Positions 1-8,621 of a DNA stretch of 64,000 nucleotides are shown one piece after another. Every line of letters begins with the position of its first letter. Within the stretch, counting starts at the first letter, position 1. Both the position numbers and the translations under genes were made by a program. The stretch is from Clostridiales bacterium (GTDB taxonomy: Bacteria > Bacillota > Clostridia > Lachnospirales > Lachnospiraceae). Where the stretch lies: NCBI GenBank assembly GCA_018372435.1, contig JAHAJA010000012.1:1-64000 (forward strand), written 5' to 3'. The notes below the pieces were generated by a model that searched no databases, was not told where the DNA came from, and was given only the letters and a program-made list of their open reading frames with translations.

Positions 1-185
1 GTACTAAAGTCAAGAAGCTTGACTTGCAGGAGTTATAAGTTAACGAGGGAAATTACGAAGTGATTTCTCGAGTCTAACGTATTTACCCGATCAGTTAGCG
101 ATAGAACGAAGTTCTAGAGCTAGGATTACACGTAGTATAAGACCGTACTAAAGTCAAGAAGCTTGACTTGAAGGAGTTATAAGTT
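1..185. repeat. Modular hairpin repeat, copy 1
   Basis: Positions 1-41 and 145-185 are near-identical direct repeats (one difference), each carrying a 7-bp stem AGTCAAG/CTTGACT with a 3-base loop. Between them, 85-123 carries AGAAC-GAA-GTTCT and CTAG-AG-CTAG hairpins, and 42-73 ends in a conserved tail. The 85-123 module and the tail at about 30-73 recur in 20214-20436 in the opposite order. No coding potential is seen. It may be a dispersed REP/MITE-like element or a structured 5' leader of the next gene. Confidence 0.7.
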
Positions 186-219
186 TGTACAGATTATTTT
201 GACGAATGGAGGGATTGTT

Positions 220-834
220 ATGAATAAGATCATTACAATTAGTAGACAGTATGGAAGTGGTGGACGAGAAATCGGAGAGAAACTAGCTAAGATATTAGGC
301 ATTCCATTCTATGACAATGAGTTAATTACCAGAGCAGCTAAAGAAAGTGGATTTGCAGAATCTGTATTCGAAAGAGCTGAAGATAAGGCAACCAATAGTT
401 TGTTATATTCAATTGCAATGGGGATGAGCGCTTATGGAAATCAAGATATGGGTTTTGCTAATTTATCTTTAGATGACAGAATCTATTTGGCGCAATCTGA
501 TGTTATAAGAAAGGTTGCTGCAGAAGGACCATGTGTAATTGTTGGAAGATGTGCAGATTACATATTGAAAGATAATCCCAATGTTGTTCATGTGTTTGTA
601 TGGGCAGACATAAAAAATCGTATTGAACGTGCCACTACGAAGTACAATATGCCAATAGCAAAGGCACAAGAAAATATCTTAAAGATTGACAAGCGAAGGG
701 CGAACTATTACAATTATCATGCCAATGAGAAGTGGGGTAAAGCAGAAAACTATCATTTGTCAATCAAGAGTGATTTCGTTGGTATTGATAATGCTGTGGA
801 AGTAATAAAATTATTTGTAGAAAAAGGTGTTTAA
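220..834 (+). CDS. Cytidylate kinase-like family protein
   Basis: 204-residue P-loop kinase-like protein of the cytidylate-kinase-like family (PF13189 type). The N-terminal RQYGSGGREIGEKLA glycine-rich loop binds nucleotide phosphate; a second conserved block is IVGRCADYIL around residue 110. It is related to CMP kinase but lacks the full CMP-binding insert, so the substrate is unknown. The start is ATG 220, six bases after GGAGGG (208-213); a TTG seven codons upstream would bury that ribosome site. It is followed after 5 bp by a permease gene, so co-transcription is likely. A modular hairpin repeat lies directly upstream. Confidence 0.85.
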   Translation: MNKIITISRQYGSGGREIGEKLAKILGIPFYDNELITRAAKESGFAESVFERAEDKATNSLLYSIAMGMSAYGNQDMGFANLSLDDRIYLAQSDVIRKVAAEGPCVIVGRCADYILKDNPNVVHVFVWADIKNRIERATTKYNMPIAKAQENILKIDKRRANYYNYHANEKWGKAENYHLSIKSDFVGIDNAVEVIKLFVEKGV

Positions 835-839
835 ACAGA

Positions 840-2069
840 ATGAAAGTAAAAGATAAGATGAACAAACATTACACCTTAGTGTCCATCTATGTTATCGTGA
901 CTTGTATCATTATCTACTGTTTGAGCTTGGTAGCAAAAAGTGCACCAGCTATTGTAGCTAACTTGTTAGAGATACTAAACTGGATATTACGCGTGATGAA
1001 GCCAATACTTTTAGCATTTGTGTTTGCTTATTTGACAGAACCAATCGTGAATTTCTTTGAGAACCATTTTAAAAATTGGCGTATCTTTAAAAAGAAGCAA
1101 AATTCGTGTAGAACATACGCTGTAGTAACAACGTTGGTTATCATATTATTGGCAGTAACTGCATTGATTTCAATGCTTGTATACAGTGTAACAGATCAGG
1201 TTCGATTCGCTAGTTTTGATGATATTGTAGTAATTGTTACTAATTTTATCAATACTGTTAATGAATTTGTTAATCAGATTATGGGAAAATTAGAGAGCTT
1301 GAATATTCAATCAGCTGAACTGAATTCATATATCAAAGAAGCAACCACATTTTTAATGAATGGTTTAAAAGGATTTGGTAATTCAATATTAGGATCTGTA
1401 ACAAATATTTCAGGGTATCTAACAACGTTTATCTTTGCACTTATTATAGGAATCTATTTCTTAATTGATGGTGCTATGATTAAGAACTATATTAGTAAAG
1501 TATCAAGAGCATTATTAAGTACGAAATTCAATAAACACGCTAGACAATTTATTAGTGATGCAGATACCGTTTTCTCTGGTTATTTGAAAGGGCAATTAAC
1601 AGACGTTCTTGTTATGATGGTATTAATTAGTGTTGCATTATCTATTATAGGTGTTAAGTTTAGTATTGTAATTGGCGTATTGGCTGGACTTTGTAATTTG
1701 ATACCGTATTTTGGACCATTTGTAGCATATGCAGGAACTATAATAGTATGTTTAATTAATACTGATTATAAGAGAATGATTATGGGGGTTATAGCATTAT
1801 TCATCATTCAAACAATAGATGGTAATATTATAGGACCAAAACTACTTAGTCATAGTATTGAGATTCACCCATTACTAGTTATTATTTTCTTGATTTTTGG
1901 TAGTGCTGTTGGTGGATTCTTAGGCATGATTTTAGCGGTACCAGTAGGTGCTTTGATTAAGGTTTTATTTGTTCGTTTTATTGATTACAGATTAGAGTTG
2001 AAAGATCAAGAAGAGCGGGAAGCGCAGGAAGTTTTAAAAGCTGCTTCTTCTGTAAAAAGATCAAAATAA
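840..2069 (+). CDS. AI-2E family transporter (PerM/TqsA type)
   Basis: 409-residue integral membrane protein of the AI-2E transporter family (PF01594). About eight hydrophobic segments are visible, with the typical long loop after TM3 (roughly residues 120-190). Conserved C-terminal blocks include GLCNLIPYFGPF near 285, then DGNIIGPKLL and GGFLGMILAVPVGAL. The family exports or exchanges small molecules or ions; individual substrates (autoinducer-2, sodium/proton) cannot be told from sequence. It lies 5 bp after the kinase-like gene. The ribosome site before ATG 840 is weak, which fits translational coupling. A charged tail ends the protein. Confidence 0.88.
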   Translation: MKVKDKMNKHYTLVSIYVIVTCIIIYCLSLVAKSAPAIVANLLEILNWILRVMKPILLAFVFAYLTEPIVNFFENHFKNWRIFKKKQNSCRTYAVVTTLVIILLAVTALISMLVYSVTDQVRFASFDDIVVIVTNFINTVNEFVNQIMGKLESLNIQSAELNSYIKEATTFLMNGLKGFGNSILGSVTNISGYLTTFIFALIIGIYFLIDGAMIKNYISKVSRALLSTKFNKHARQFISDADTVFSGYLKGQLTDVLVMMVLISVALSIIGVKFSIVIGVLAGLCNLIPYFGPFVAYAGTIIVCLINTDYKRMIMGVIALFIIQTIDGNIIGPKLLSHSIEIHPLLVIIFLIFGSAVGGFLGMILAVPVGALIKVLFVRFIDYRLELKDQEEREAQEVLKAASSVKRSK

Positions 2070-2080
2070 GAGACATTACA

Positions 2081-2134
2081 AACCGTATTATGGTAAATAG
2101 ACAAGTTCTAACTACTGTACTACGGTTTTTGTTT
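2081..2134 (+). terminator. Probable rho-independent terminator
   Basis: AAACCGTA (2081-2088) pairs with TACGGTTT (2122-2129) and is followed by a T-rich run. The loop is long (33 bases), so it is weaker than others in this window. It would end the kinase/AI-2E unit. Confidence 0.5.
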
Positions 2135-2240
2135 GGATTTCGTATTTTTTACAATTTATTGTAAGGAATTCTTAAGAAAAAAATACTTCTATATTGGACA
2201 AATATAGAGTACGATTGTAGATGTAAGACTGTATGCTATT

Positions 2241-2265
2241 TAACCGAATAACGGGTAATCGGTTA
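2241..2265. promoter_or_regulatory. Inverted repeat upstream of ABC exporter operon
   Basis: TAACCGA (2241-2247) and TCGGTTA (2259-2265) form a perfect 7-bp inverted repeat with an 11-base centre, 48 bp before the ATPase start. It may be an operator or a leader hairpin. No convincing -35/-10 pair was found in the 2135-2312 gap. Confidence 0.4.
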
Positions 2266-2312
2266 GAAATCCGTTTGACTAGTTTTACTATATTTGAAAG
2301 GGGGGTGAGATA

Positions 2313-3230
2313 GTGGCAGAGGAAAAAGAAAAAGTAATTGAGGTTCGTAATGTAAAAAAGGTATACCGAATGGGTAGCGAACGAATTACTGCGGTAGAAG
2401 ATGTGAGCTTTGATATCTATAAAGGTGAGTTCTGTTGCTTGTTAGGAACATCTGGTTCTGGAAAATCAACCTTACTAAACTTAATGGCAGGTATTGAGAA
2501 GTTAACAAGTGGACAGATTATTATAAAGGGTAAGAATATTCATAAGATGAGTGAGAAAAATCTTGCGAAATTCCGTCAAAAGTATCTAGGATTTGTGTTT
2601 CAGTCTTATAATCTAATGAATTCAATGACTGCATTAGAGAATGTTGAGTTCCCATTAGTATTCAAACGAATACCACCCAAGAGAAGAAAAAAGATGGCAA
2701 GAGATATGTTAGTTAAGGTTGGTCTTAAAACAAGGCTTGAACATAAGCCAAAGCAAATGAGTGGTGGTCAGCAACAAAGAGTTGGTATAGCAAGAGCATT
2801 CGTTGCAAAACCAGAAATTGTGTTTGCAGATGAGCCTACTGGTAATCTTGATACGAAGACAACGATGGAAGTTATGGATTTAATTAAAGAGGTTGCGAGA
2901 GCTAATAATCAGACAATTGTTATGGTTACGCATGACAGGCGATTAGCAGAATTTGCAGATAAGATTATTCGTATCTTAGATGGCAAGATAGAGAGTGTTG
3001 ATTTGTTGAATTCTGACGAGAAGATGGACATGGAAAGTGTAGAAGATACACAAAAGCCTGAATCAATTCAAGAAGATGAAGAAGCGATAGAAGAAAAGAA
3101 AGAAGAAAAGAAAGAAGATAAAGAAGATCATATCCAAAGTTTAGTCGTGACACAATCGGAGATTACAAACGGAAGTGAGGTTACAGGTGAAAATGAACTG
3201 GAAGAAACATCAGCTGCAACTATTGAATAG
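2313..3230 (+). CDS. ABC exporter ATP-binding protein (MacB/LolD type)
   Basis: 305-residue ABC ATPase. Walker A GTSGSGKST (near residue 46), Q-loop FVFQSYNL, signature SGGQQQRVG, Walker B VFADEPT and the H-loop THDRR are all present, so it should hydrolyse ATP. It belongs to the MacB/LolD/FtsE group that pairs with FtsX-like permeases, such as the one at 6156-7502. Residues after about 225 form an unusual acidic, Glu/Lys-rich extension of about 80 residues absent from ordinary LolD proteins. GTG start at 2313 follows AAAGGGGGGTGA. First gene of the four-gene operon that runs to 7502. Confidence 0.93.
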   Translation: MAEEKEKVIEVRNVKKVYRMGSERITAVEDVSFDIYKGEFCCLLGTSGSGKSTLLNLMAGIEKLTSGQIIIKGKNIHKMSEKNLAKFRQKYLGFVFQSYNLMNSMTALENVEFPLVFKRIPPKRRKKMARDMLVKVGLKTRLEHKPKQMSGGQQQRVGIARAFVAKPEIVFADEPTGNLDTKTTMEVMDLIKEVARANNQTIVMVTHDRRLAEFADKIIRILDGKIESVDLLNSDEKMDMESVEDTQKPESIQEDEEAIEEKKEEKKEDKEDHIQSLVVTQSEITNGSEVTGENELEETSAATIE

Positions 3231-3334
3231 GATTGTGAGTTACGAAAACAATGATTATCAGAAGAAATGATATCATAAAAAGATTGGTATAATTGAAAAT
3301 GGAAGAAAAGTAGGTAAAGAGGAGGAAAGTTAAA

Positions 3335-5530
3335 ATGAAAGGAAAGAAGATGAAAAAACTGCTTTCATATATTGCGCTACTTGCAATGGTTGTCGTAAAT
3401 ATTGTTGGCAATGGAATGGTGAGTAAAGCATCTGAGGTTACAAAAACATTTAAGTTAAAGGGTACGTTAGATACTGTTGAAATTAAAGCGGGAGAAACAC
3501 AACATGTAAAGATTCCGTTTAGCTTAAATAGCAATACATATTTTAATTCCGTAGAAAATATTAGTTTTAGCGTAGATGTTGATACGGATGCACCGATTAA
3601 TATTACGTCTGATGTCACTGTAAAGTTTGCAAGCACTTCAGCAGAAGTAACAACGCTTACAAAAAATACGCAATATGTATTAGAGTTTGATATTGAAACT
3701 GCAGAGTTAGCAAGTAATGGGACATACAAGTTATCAATTGTAGGTACTGGAGATTATATTGACTATGATACAGGTGAGTATTCTACATGTGCCTTAAATT
3801 TTTCTAAAAAATTAAGTGTTAAAGTAACAGGACAGAAAGCTGCATCAAAGATTAAAATCAGTAGTATTGATTATGATAAAGAAGTGAATCGTGGAGATGA
3901 ATTTGATATTTCATTGAAAGTTGGGAATACAGGTGACTTAACTGCCAAGGATGTAAGTATATCTTTGGGGGACTTTGGAACTCAAACGGATATAGTACCA
4001 AATTATTCAACATCCGAGATGTCTTTAGGTGATTTATCAAACGGAGCTACAAAGAGTGTTAAATTCCCTGTAAAGGTTACTTCGAAAGCTACATCAGGTA
4101 CGAAATCCTTAAAGGTTACAGTTTCATGGTATGATGATAAAAAAGGTGAAGGGTATACAGAAACAGCGGATATCTTTATTAACGTAGTTGTCCCTGAAGA
4201 TCAAGTACAGAATAATGGGAAACCAAACATTGTTATTACCAATGTAATACAATCTCCAGAAACACCAATTGCAAATGGTAGAGTAACTATGACGTTTACA
4301 GTGGAGAATAAAGGAAAGACAACAGTTAAGCAACTTAAATTTACACCATCTAATATTGCAGCATCAGGACTAAGTCCGGTATCGGCGAAACCTTATGTTT
4401 ATATCGATGAATTAAAAGCTGGTAAGAAGAAGACAGTTAAGATGCAATATGAACTATCCGAGGATATTACGGAAGGTCTTCATGAATTAACATATGCGTT
4501 CACATATAAGTACTTAAACAAAGACGGTACTGATTTTGAAGATGGTACGGAGAATGTTAGTTTATTCGTACGGGATATTACGAATCCTAAAGTTACGGTA
4601 AATACAAGTGTACCAAAATTAATTATAAGTAATTTTAATACAGGTGATGAAAAGTTAAAAGCTGGATCAGTATTCAAATTTACGTTTGATGTTAAGAATA
4701 CACATGCGTCAATTGCTGCAAAAAACATCAAAGTAACAATTTCTTCTGAAAACAATATATTTTCACAAACGGAAGGAAGTAATAGTTTCTATATAGAACA
4801 AATACCAGCTGGTAAGACGATAACACAATCAATTGAATTAAAGGTAAAAGCAGATGCTGCTTCTAATGCGTTTCCATTAAAGATAAGTTTTGATTATGAA
4901 TACGATGGTAAAACAGCAAGTCCAGATGGTAAGACGGAAGAAGTTGGAACTGCTTCTAAAACAGTAGATGAAGTATTGAATATTCAAGTTGCTGAGAATG
5001 CAAGACCAGTAGTGCAAGATATCTATATTAGTTCCTATGATGAACCACGTGTAAACGAAGCAACTACATTAACATTCAACTTCTATAATATGGGTAAATC
5101 AACTCTTAATAATGTAACAGCAACTGTAGTAAGTGATTTCTATCAAGCATCAGATACATCAACTAAGTTCATTGGTAATGTTGAAGCAGGACAAGGAAAT
5201 ACATATGAGATTGATGTAATTCCATTGATGGAAGGAGATTGTCCAGGTCAGCTAAAGATTACTTATGAAGACAGTAATGGAGAGACGGTAGAATTGTTTG
5301 CGGACTTTACTCAATTCATTAATGCACAACCTACTATGGATCCTAATTCTAATGGTCAATTTCCAGAAGAGATTCCAGTTGTACCAGAAGCGAAGAAAGC
5401 AATTCTACCTACTTGGTTATTTATTGTAATTCAAGTAGTAGTGTTCGTTGTAGCTGTTGTTATTGCTAGAAAGGTTGTAATCAGCTTGTACAAGAAGAAA
5501 TTACGTAAAGAAGAGGAAGCAGACTTATAA
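3335..5530 (+). CDS. CARDB-like surface protein, membrane anchored
   Basis: 731-residue exported protein. An N-terminal signal peptide (MKKLLSYIALL region, cleavage probably after VSKAS) is followed by about four to five Ig-like beta modules with CARDB/COG1361-style NxG repeats (GNTGDLTAKDV, VENKGKTTVKQL, VKNTHASIAAKN, FYNMGKSTLNNV). A single C-terminal membrane helix (LPTWLFIVIQVVVFVVAVVI) and a Lys/Glu tail anchor it. It sits inside an ABC exporter operon, after AGAGGAGGAAAG, and probably acts as an extracytoplasmic adaptor or sensor of the exporter; this role is inferred from context only. Confidence 0.82.
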   Translation: MKGKKMKKLLSYIALLAMVVVNIVGNGMVSKASEVTKTFKLKGTLDTVEIKAGETQHVKIPFSLNSNTYFNSVENISFSVDVDTDAPINITSDVTVKFASTSAEVTTLTKNTQYVLEFDIETAELASNGTYKLSIVGTGDYIDYDTGEYSTCALNFSKKLSVKVTGQKAASKIKISSIDYDKEVNRGDEFDISLKVGNTGDLTAKDVSISLGDFGTQTDIVPNYSTSEMSLGDLSNGATKSVKFPVKVTSKATSGTKSLKVTVSWYDDKKGEGYTETADIFINVVVPEDQVQNNGKPNIVITNVIQSPETPIANGRVTMTFTVENKGKTTVKQLKFTPSNIAASGLSPVSAKPYVYIDELKAGKKKTVKMQYELSEDITEGLHELTYAFTYKYLNKDGTDFEDGTENVSLFVRDITNPKVTVNTSVPKLIISNFNTGDEKLKAGSVFKFTFDVKNTHASIAAKNIKVTISSENNIFSQTEGSNSFYIEQIPAGKTITQSIELKVKADAASNAFPLKISFDYEYDGKTASPDGKTEEVGTASKTVDEVLNIQVAENARPVVQDIYISSYDEPRVNEATTLTFNFYNMGKSTLNNVTATVVSDFYQASDTSTKFIGNVEAGQGNTYEIDVIPLMEGDCPGQLKITYEDSNGETVELFADFTQFINAQPTMDPNSNGQFPEEIPVVPEAKKAILPTWLFIVIQVVVFVVAVVIARKVVISLYKKKLRKEEEADL

Positions 5531-5548
5531 GAAAGGAGATGAAGATAG

Positions 5549-6166
5549 ATGTATAGTACCATGATAGGTAATGAGTTATTATATACAACAGTGACTACAG
5601 AAGTAAAAATTGGAGGTTCAGATACTTCTAGTTCAGGCAGTGGTGGGAACTTATTAGAAAGTTCAGAAGGGAATACAGATTCTGCAACTAATGAAGCTCC
5701 TGCTGATACAACGAATGTAGAAGGTGAAACAACCAATACCGATGCAACCAATGTAGAAGGAGATACGGCAGATACAGAAGTATCCAATGTGGAAGGTGAT
5801 TCAGCCAATACCGATGCAACCAATGTGGAAGGTGAAACAACGAATACAGATACTACAGATGTTACAGTAGAAGGAGATACAGACTCAACCAATATGGAAA
5901 CAGGTGTCGATGAAGGTGAAGTAATTGATGCCACTGGAGATACAGGAGATATGGCGATAGGAGGAGATACGTCTATTGGAGGCGATATGCCTGGCGTGGA
6001 CGGTACGTATGGTGAAACTACTGGTTCGACAGCTAAGGACCCGTTCTTATCTAGTTATGTACCTATTGCAGGAATATCAGCAGCTACTTTGGTTGTAGGA
6101 GTTATTATTGGAATTCTACTAGCTAAGAAGAAAATAAAAAAAGGAATTGATCTGTATGAAGATTAG
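5549..6166 (+). CDS. Thr/Asp/Glu repeat membrane protein of ABC operon
   Basis: 205 residues, not recognised as a named family. The middle (about residues 25-150) is low-complexity Thr/Asp/Glu/Asn/Gly sequence containing NVEG repeats; the C-terminus has one membrane helix (IAGISAATLVVGVIIGILLA) and a Lys-rich cytoplasmic tail. No classic signal peptide is seen at the N-terminus. Ribosome site AAAGGAG precedes ATG 5549. It overlaps the permease gene by 11 bp, so the two are translationally coupled. The likely topology puts the acidic repeat outside as a stalk or linker for the exporter. Confidence 0.75.
   Translation: MYSTMIGNELLYTTVTTEVKIGGSDTSSSGSGGNLLESSEGNTDSATNEAPADTTNVEGETTNTDATNVEGDTADTEVSNVEGDSANTDATNVEGETTNTDTTDVTVEGDTDSTNMETGVDEGEVIDATGDTGDMAIGGDTSIGGDMPGVDGTYGETTGSTAKDPFLSSYVPIAGISAATLVVGVIIGILLAKKKIKKGIDLYED
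5707..5850 (+). repeat. 72-bp tandem repeat inside the Thr-rich gene
   Basis: Two adjacent 72-bp units (24 residues each, containing NVEG and NTDATNVEG) differ by a few substitutions; matching blocks begin at 5733 and 5805. Such in-frame repeats can change copy number by slippage or recombination. Confidence 0.7.
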
Positions 6167-7502
6167 TGATCTTATTAAGATGGGACTTCGAAATCTTAGT
6201 AGAAGAAAAGCCAGAACTGCATTAACTGTTGTTGGTGTTGTTATTGGTACTATTTCGATTGTAGTAATGATCTCCATCGGTATTGGTATGAATACAGGAT
6301 TCAAGTCTCAGGTTATGGAACTCGGCAGTTTGTCCACGATAACAATTAGTAAGTATGCAGCGATTAAAGATGATAAAGGTAATTATATTGATACTAAAGA
6401 GCAGATCATTAATGAAGATCTGTTGAATACCGTAAAGCAAATTGAGCATGTTAAAACAGCCAGTCCAGTTCTAAATGCGCAACTAACTCTTAAAATTGGT
6501 AACTCAGTAGAAGGGTATGCGTATTGTTCTGTTATGGATGTTGAGGCAATGAAAGAATTTGGTATGCCAGATGTAGAGTATGGTGAAATGCCAACAGAAG
6601 AAAATCCTGACGTACTGATTATGGGAAGTGAGGTACCTAAGAATTATTTCTATTCAACGAGAGGGAATCGATATGAACCTTATCAGTTTGAAGCTGGTAA
6701 GGATAAGATATTAGCTTATATGGAGATGTATCAGTATGAGTTAAAGGACCCTACAAAAAAAGCTGAATTTTATTTAGGTACTAATATTGCGATCTTACAA
6801 CAGAATTCACAGTATGACTATCAATGTTTTATGTCATTAGATACCTTTAAGAAATGGTATATGGAAGCCATTGATTATCTGAAACCATCAGATAAGAAGA
6901 AGGCCATCAAAGCGCTGAAAGAATATGAAACCATTCAATTGAATGTAGATAATGTTAAGAACGTTAGCAAAGTAGAACAAAAGATTAAGGAGATGGGATA
7001 TCAAACAGAAAGTTTGAATTCTTATCTAGCTCCATTAGAGCAAACTTCGAATATGATGCAAATGGTTCTAGGCGGTGTTGGTGCAGTTGCTATGTTAGTA
7101 TCTGCAATCAGTATTGCTAACACTATGATTATGTCAATCTATGAAAGAACAAAGGAGATTGGTGTAATGAAGGTGTTAGGATGTTGTATCACGGACATCA
7201 AGAAATTGTTCTTGTTTGAGGCTGGAATGATTGGGTTAATTGGTGGAATAATTGGTATTGTACTTAGCTATATTGCGTCATTTTGTATTAACAAATACGG
7301 CGGACCTCTATTCGAAGCATTAATGAAATCTACATCTGTTATGTATGATAATTCAGTATCAACAAGCTTCTCGATTATTCCAATCTGGTTACCATTCTTA
7401 GCAGCAGGTTTTGCTATTGCAGTAGGTGTAATCTCTGGATATTATCCAGCTAAGAGAGCGACAAAGATTAGTGCAATTGAAGCAATGAAGACGGAAGGGT
7501 AA
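6156..7502 (+). CDS. ABC exporter permease (MacB/FtsX type)
   Basis: 448-residue permease with MacB periplasmic-core and FtsX topology. TM1 is at about residues 20-42 (ALTVVGVVIGTISIVVMI), a large outer domain follows (50-300), and three C-terminal helices begin near 305. The coupling motif MSIYERTKEIGVMKVLG before TM3 and the terminal SGYYPAKRATKISAIEAMK are typical. ATG 6156 follows AAGGA; a TTG at 6147 is less likely. It overlaps the preceding gene by 11 bp and pairs with the ATPase at 2313. Substrate unknown; the family exports peptides, antibiotics or lipoproteins. It converges on the next gene with only 17 bp between stops. Confidence 0.9.
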   Translation: MKISDLIKMGLRNLSRRKARTALTVVGVVIGTISIVVMISIGIGMNTGFKSQVMELGSLSTITISKYAAIKDDKGNYIDTKEQIINEDLLNTVKQIEHVKTASPVLNAQLTLKIGNSVEGYAYCSVMDVEAMKEFGMPDVEYGEMPTEENPDVLIMGSEVPKNYFYSTRGNRYEPYQFEAGKDKILAYMEMYQYELKDPTKKAEFYLGTNIAILQQNSQYDYQCFMSLDTFKKWYMEAIDYLKPSDKKKAIKALKEYETIQLNVDNVKNVSKVEQKIKEMGYQTESLNSYLAPLEQTSNMMQMVLGGVGAVAMLVSAISIANTMIMSIYERTKEIGVMKVLGCCITDIKKLFLFEAGMIGLIGGIIGIVLSYIASFCINKYGGPLFEALMKSTSVMYDNSVSTSFSIIPIWLPFLAAGFAIAVGVISGYYPAKRATKISAIEAMKTEG

Positions 7503-7519
7503 TGCCTCCCTTATTGCAA

Positions 7520-8401
7520 TTAGGTCATCCAATTCGGACACTGAACACGAACACCGTCACAGTACTGCGTGAGTATTGGTTGTTTTACATTTGGTCTTGA
7601 TAAGTAGTTATTAAAAATACTATCAACTACTACGGAGATATTTTCAAAAACATTTCTCTCTGGAATCCACTTATGGTCGAAAGCGGTGGAGGAAGTGATC
7701 GTAAAGCTATAACCTTTATTACGATACCATTCCGTATATACACGATTCAGCGTGAAGGACATAATTGCTAAAACGTTTGCTTGTATAGTAGCCTCTGGCC
7801 AAGTCGCATAGATTTCGCTGGAGGCTACGTTTTTAATGTAATCACGGTAGAGTACATAATAATTTTTAGCGGAGTTATCAGAAGGTGGACCATCATGAAC
7901 AACAACGTATTCAGGTACAACAACTCGGTCAAGTACGATATTAAAATTAGAAACATCTTTGATTTCATCTTCCGCAATCTTTGGAGGATATTCATAATAT
8001 AAAGTATGAGGTGCGATAACAAACAATTCGCTTGTTTCAGGTTGAACGATAGGTAATAGTTGAGAACTTTGTAAAGCGGTAACGGTAGGGAGTATCTGTG
8101 CACCTGAAACAGTCATATCTTCGAAACCAGGTGCAGAAATTTCTAAAGTATATTCCGAGTATGGTTGCATGGATTCTGGTTCTAAACTGTAGTCTAAAGG
8201 AGGAGCTGGTAGCTCAATTGTTTCCGTTCTACCTACAGAATTAGTTTGTATTTCTTCGAGTACACTAGAAGGGTCACCAGTACGAGTGATTTTAACAGTT
8301 GCATTCTCTATTGGCCTTAAGTTTGCTTGCGAGTTAACACGAACTGATAACTTACCCATAGATTGTGTCTGCATTTGCGCAGGGTAAACATAGTTTCTCA
8401 T
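7520..8401 (-). CDS. Cell-wall/spore-associated protein, apparently 3'-truncated
   Basis: 293 residues; starts at ATG 8401 after GAGG. From memory of Lachnospiraceae homologues, blocks such as SVRVNSQANLRPI, EYVVVHDGPP, YYVLYRDYIKNVASSEIYATWP and TQYCDGVRVQCPNWMT match a family whose members continue past this point with a peptidoglycan-binding repeat domain. Here the frame stops right after NWMT, 17 bp from the exporter permease, so the C-terminal binding domain is missing. Whether the stub is still made is unknown. No signal peptide is visible. Confidence 0.7.
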   Translation of the reverse strand: MRNYVYPAQMQTQSMGKLSVRVNSQANLRPIENATVKITRTGDPSSVLEEIQTNSVGRTETIELPAPPLDYSLEPESMQPYSEYTLEISAPGFEDMTVSGAQILPTVTALQSSQLLPIVQPETSELFVIAPHTLYYEYPPKIAEDEIKDVSNFNIVLDRVVVPEYVVVHDGPPSDNSAKNYYVLYRDYIKNVASSEIYATWPEATIQANVLAIMSFTLNRVYTEWYRNKGYSFTITSSTAFDHKWIPERNVFENISVVVDSIFNNYLSRPNVKQPILTQYCDGVRVQCPNWMT

Positions 8402-8525
8402 GAGATACCTCAATTCATAATAAGATATAGTATTAAGATATGTTACTTTTTGGAAAATGTTAAGCTTATAGAGAGAAGTGATATAGTCTATAATTATGAT
8501 TAATAAATAAAGTGAAAATAAGGTC

Positions 8526-8554
8526 TTGTCAACAAATGAGGTTTCTAGTATAAT
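8526..8554 (+). promoter_or_regulatory. Sigma-A promoter of flagellin gene
   Basis: TTGTCA (8526-8531), 17-bp spacer, TATAAT (8549-8554): 11 of 12 consensus positions match. The start codon is 68 bp downstream. No sigma-28 (flagellar) promoter was seen, although flagellin genes usually have one. Confidence 0.75.
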
Positions 8555-8621
8555 GTGTCTAACTAAGTAATACAGTGGTAACTTATGTGTAGAATTTGGA
8601 ATTCGATCGGAAGGTGATAGT

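Noticed and set aside
5431..5934. Long minus-strand frame rich in Ser/Val/Pro opposite the Thr-rich gene
   Set aside because: It is the antisense shadow of the repetitive Thr/Asp/Glu codons and has no ribosome site.
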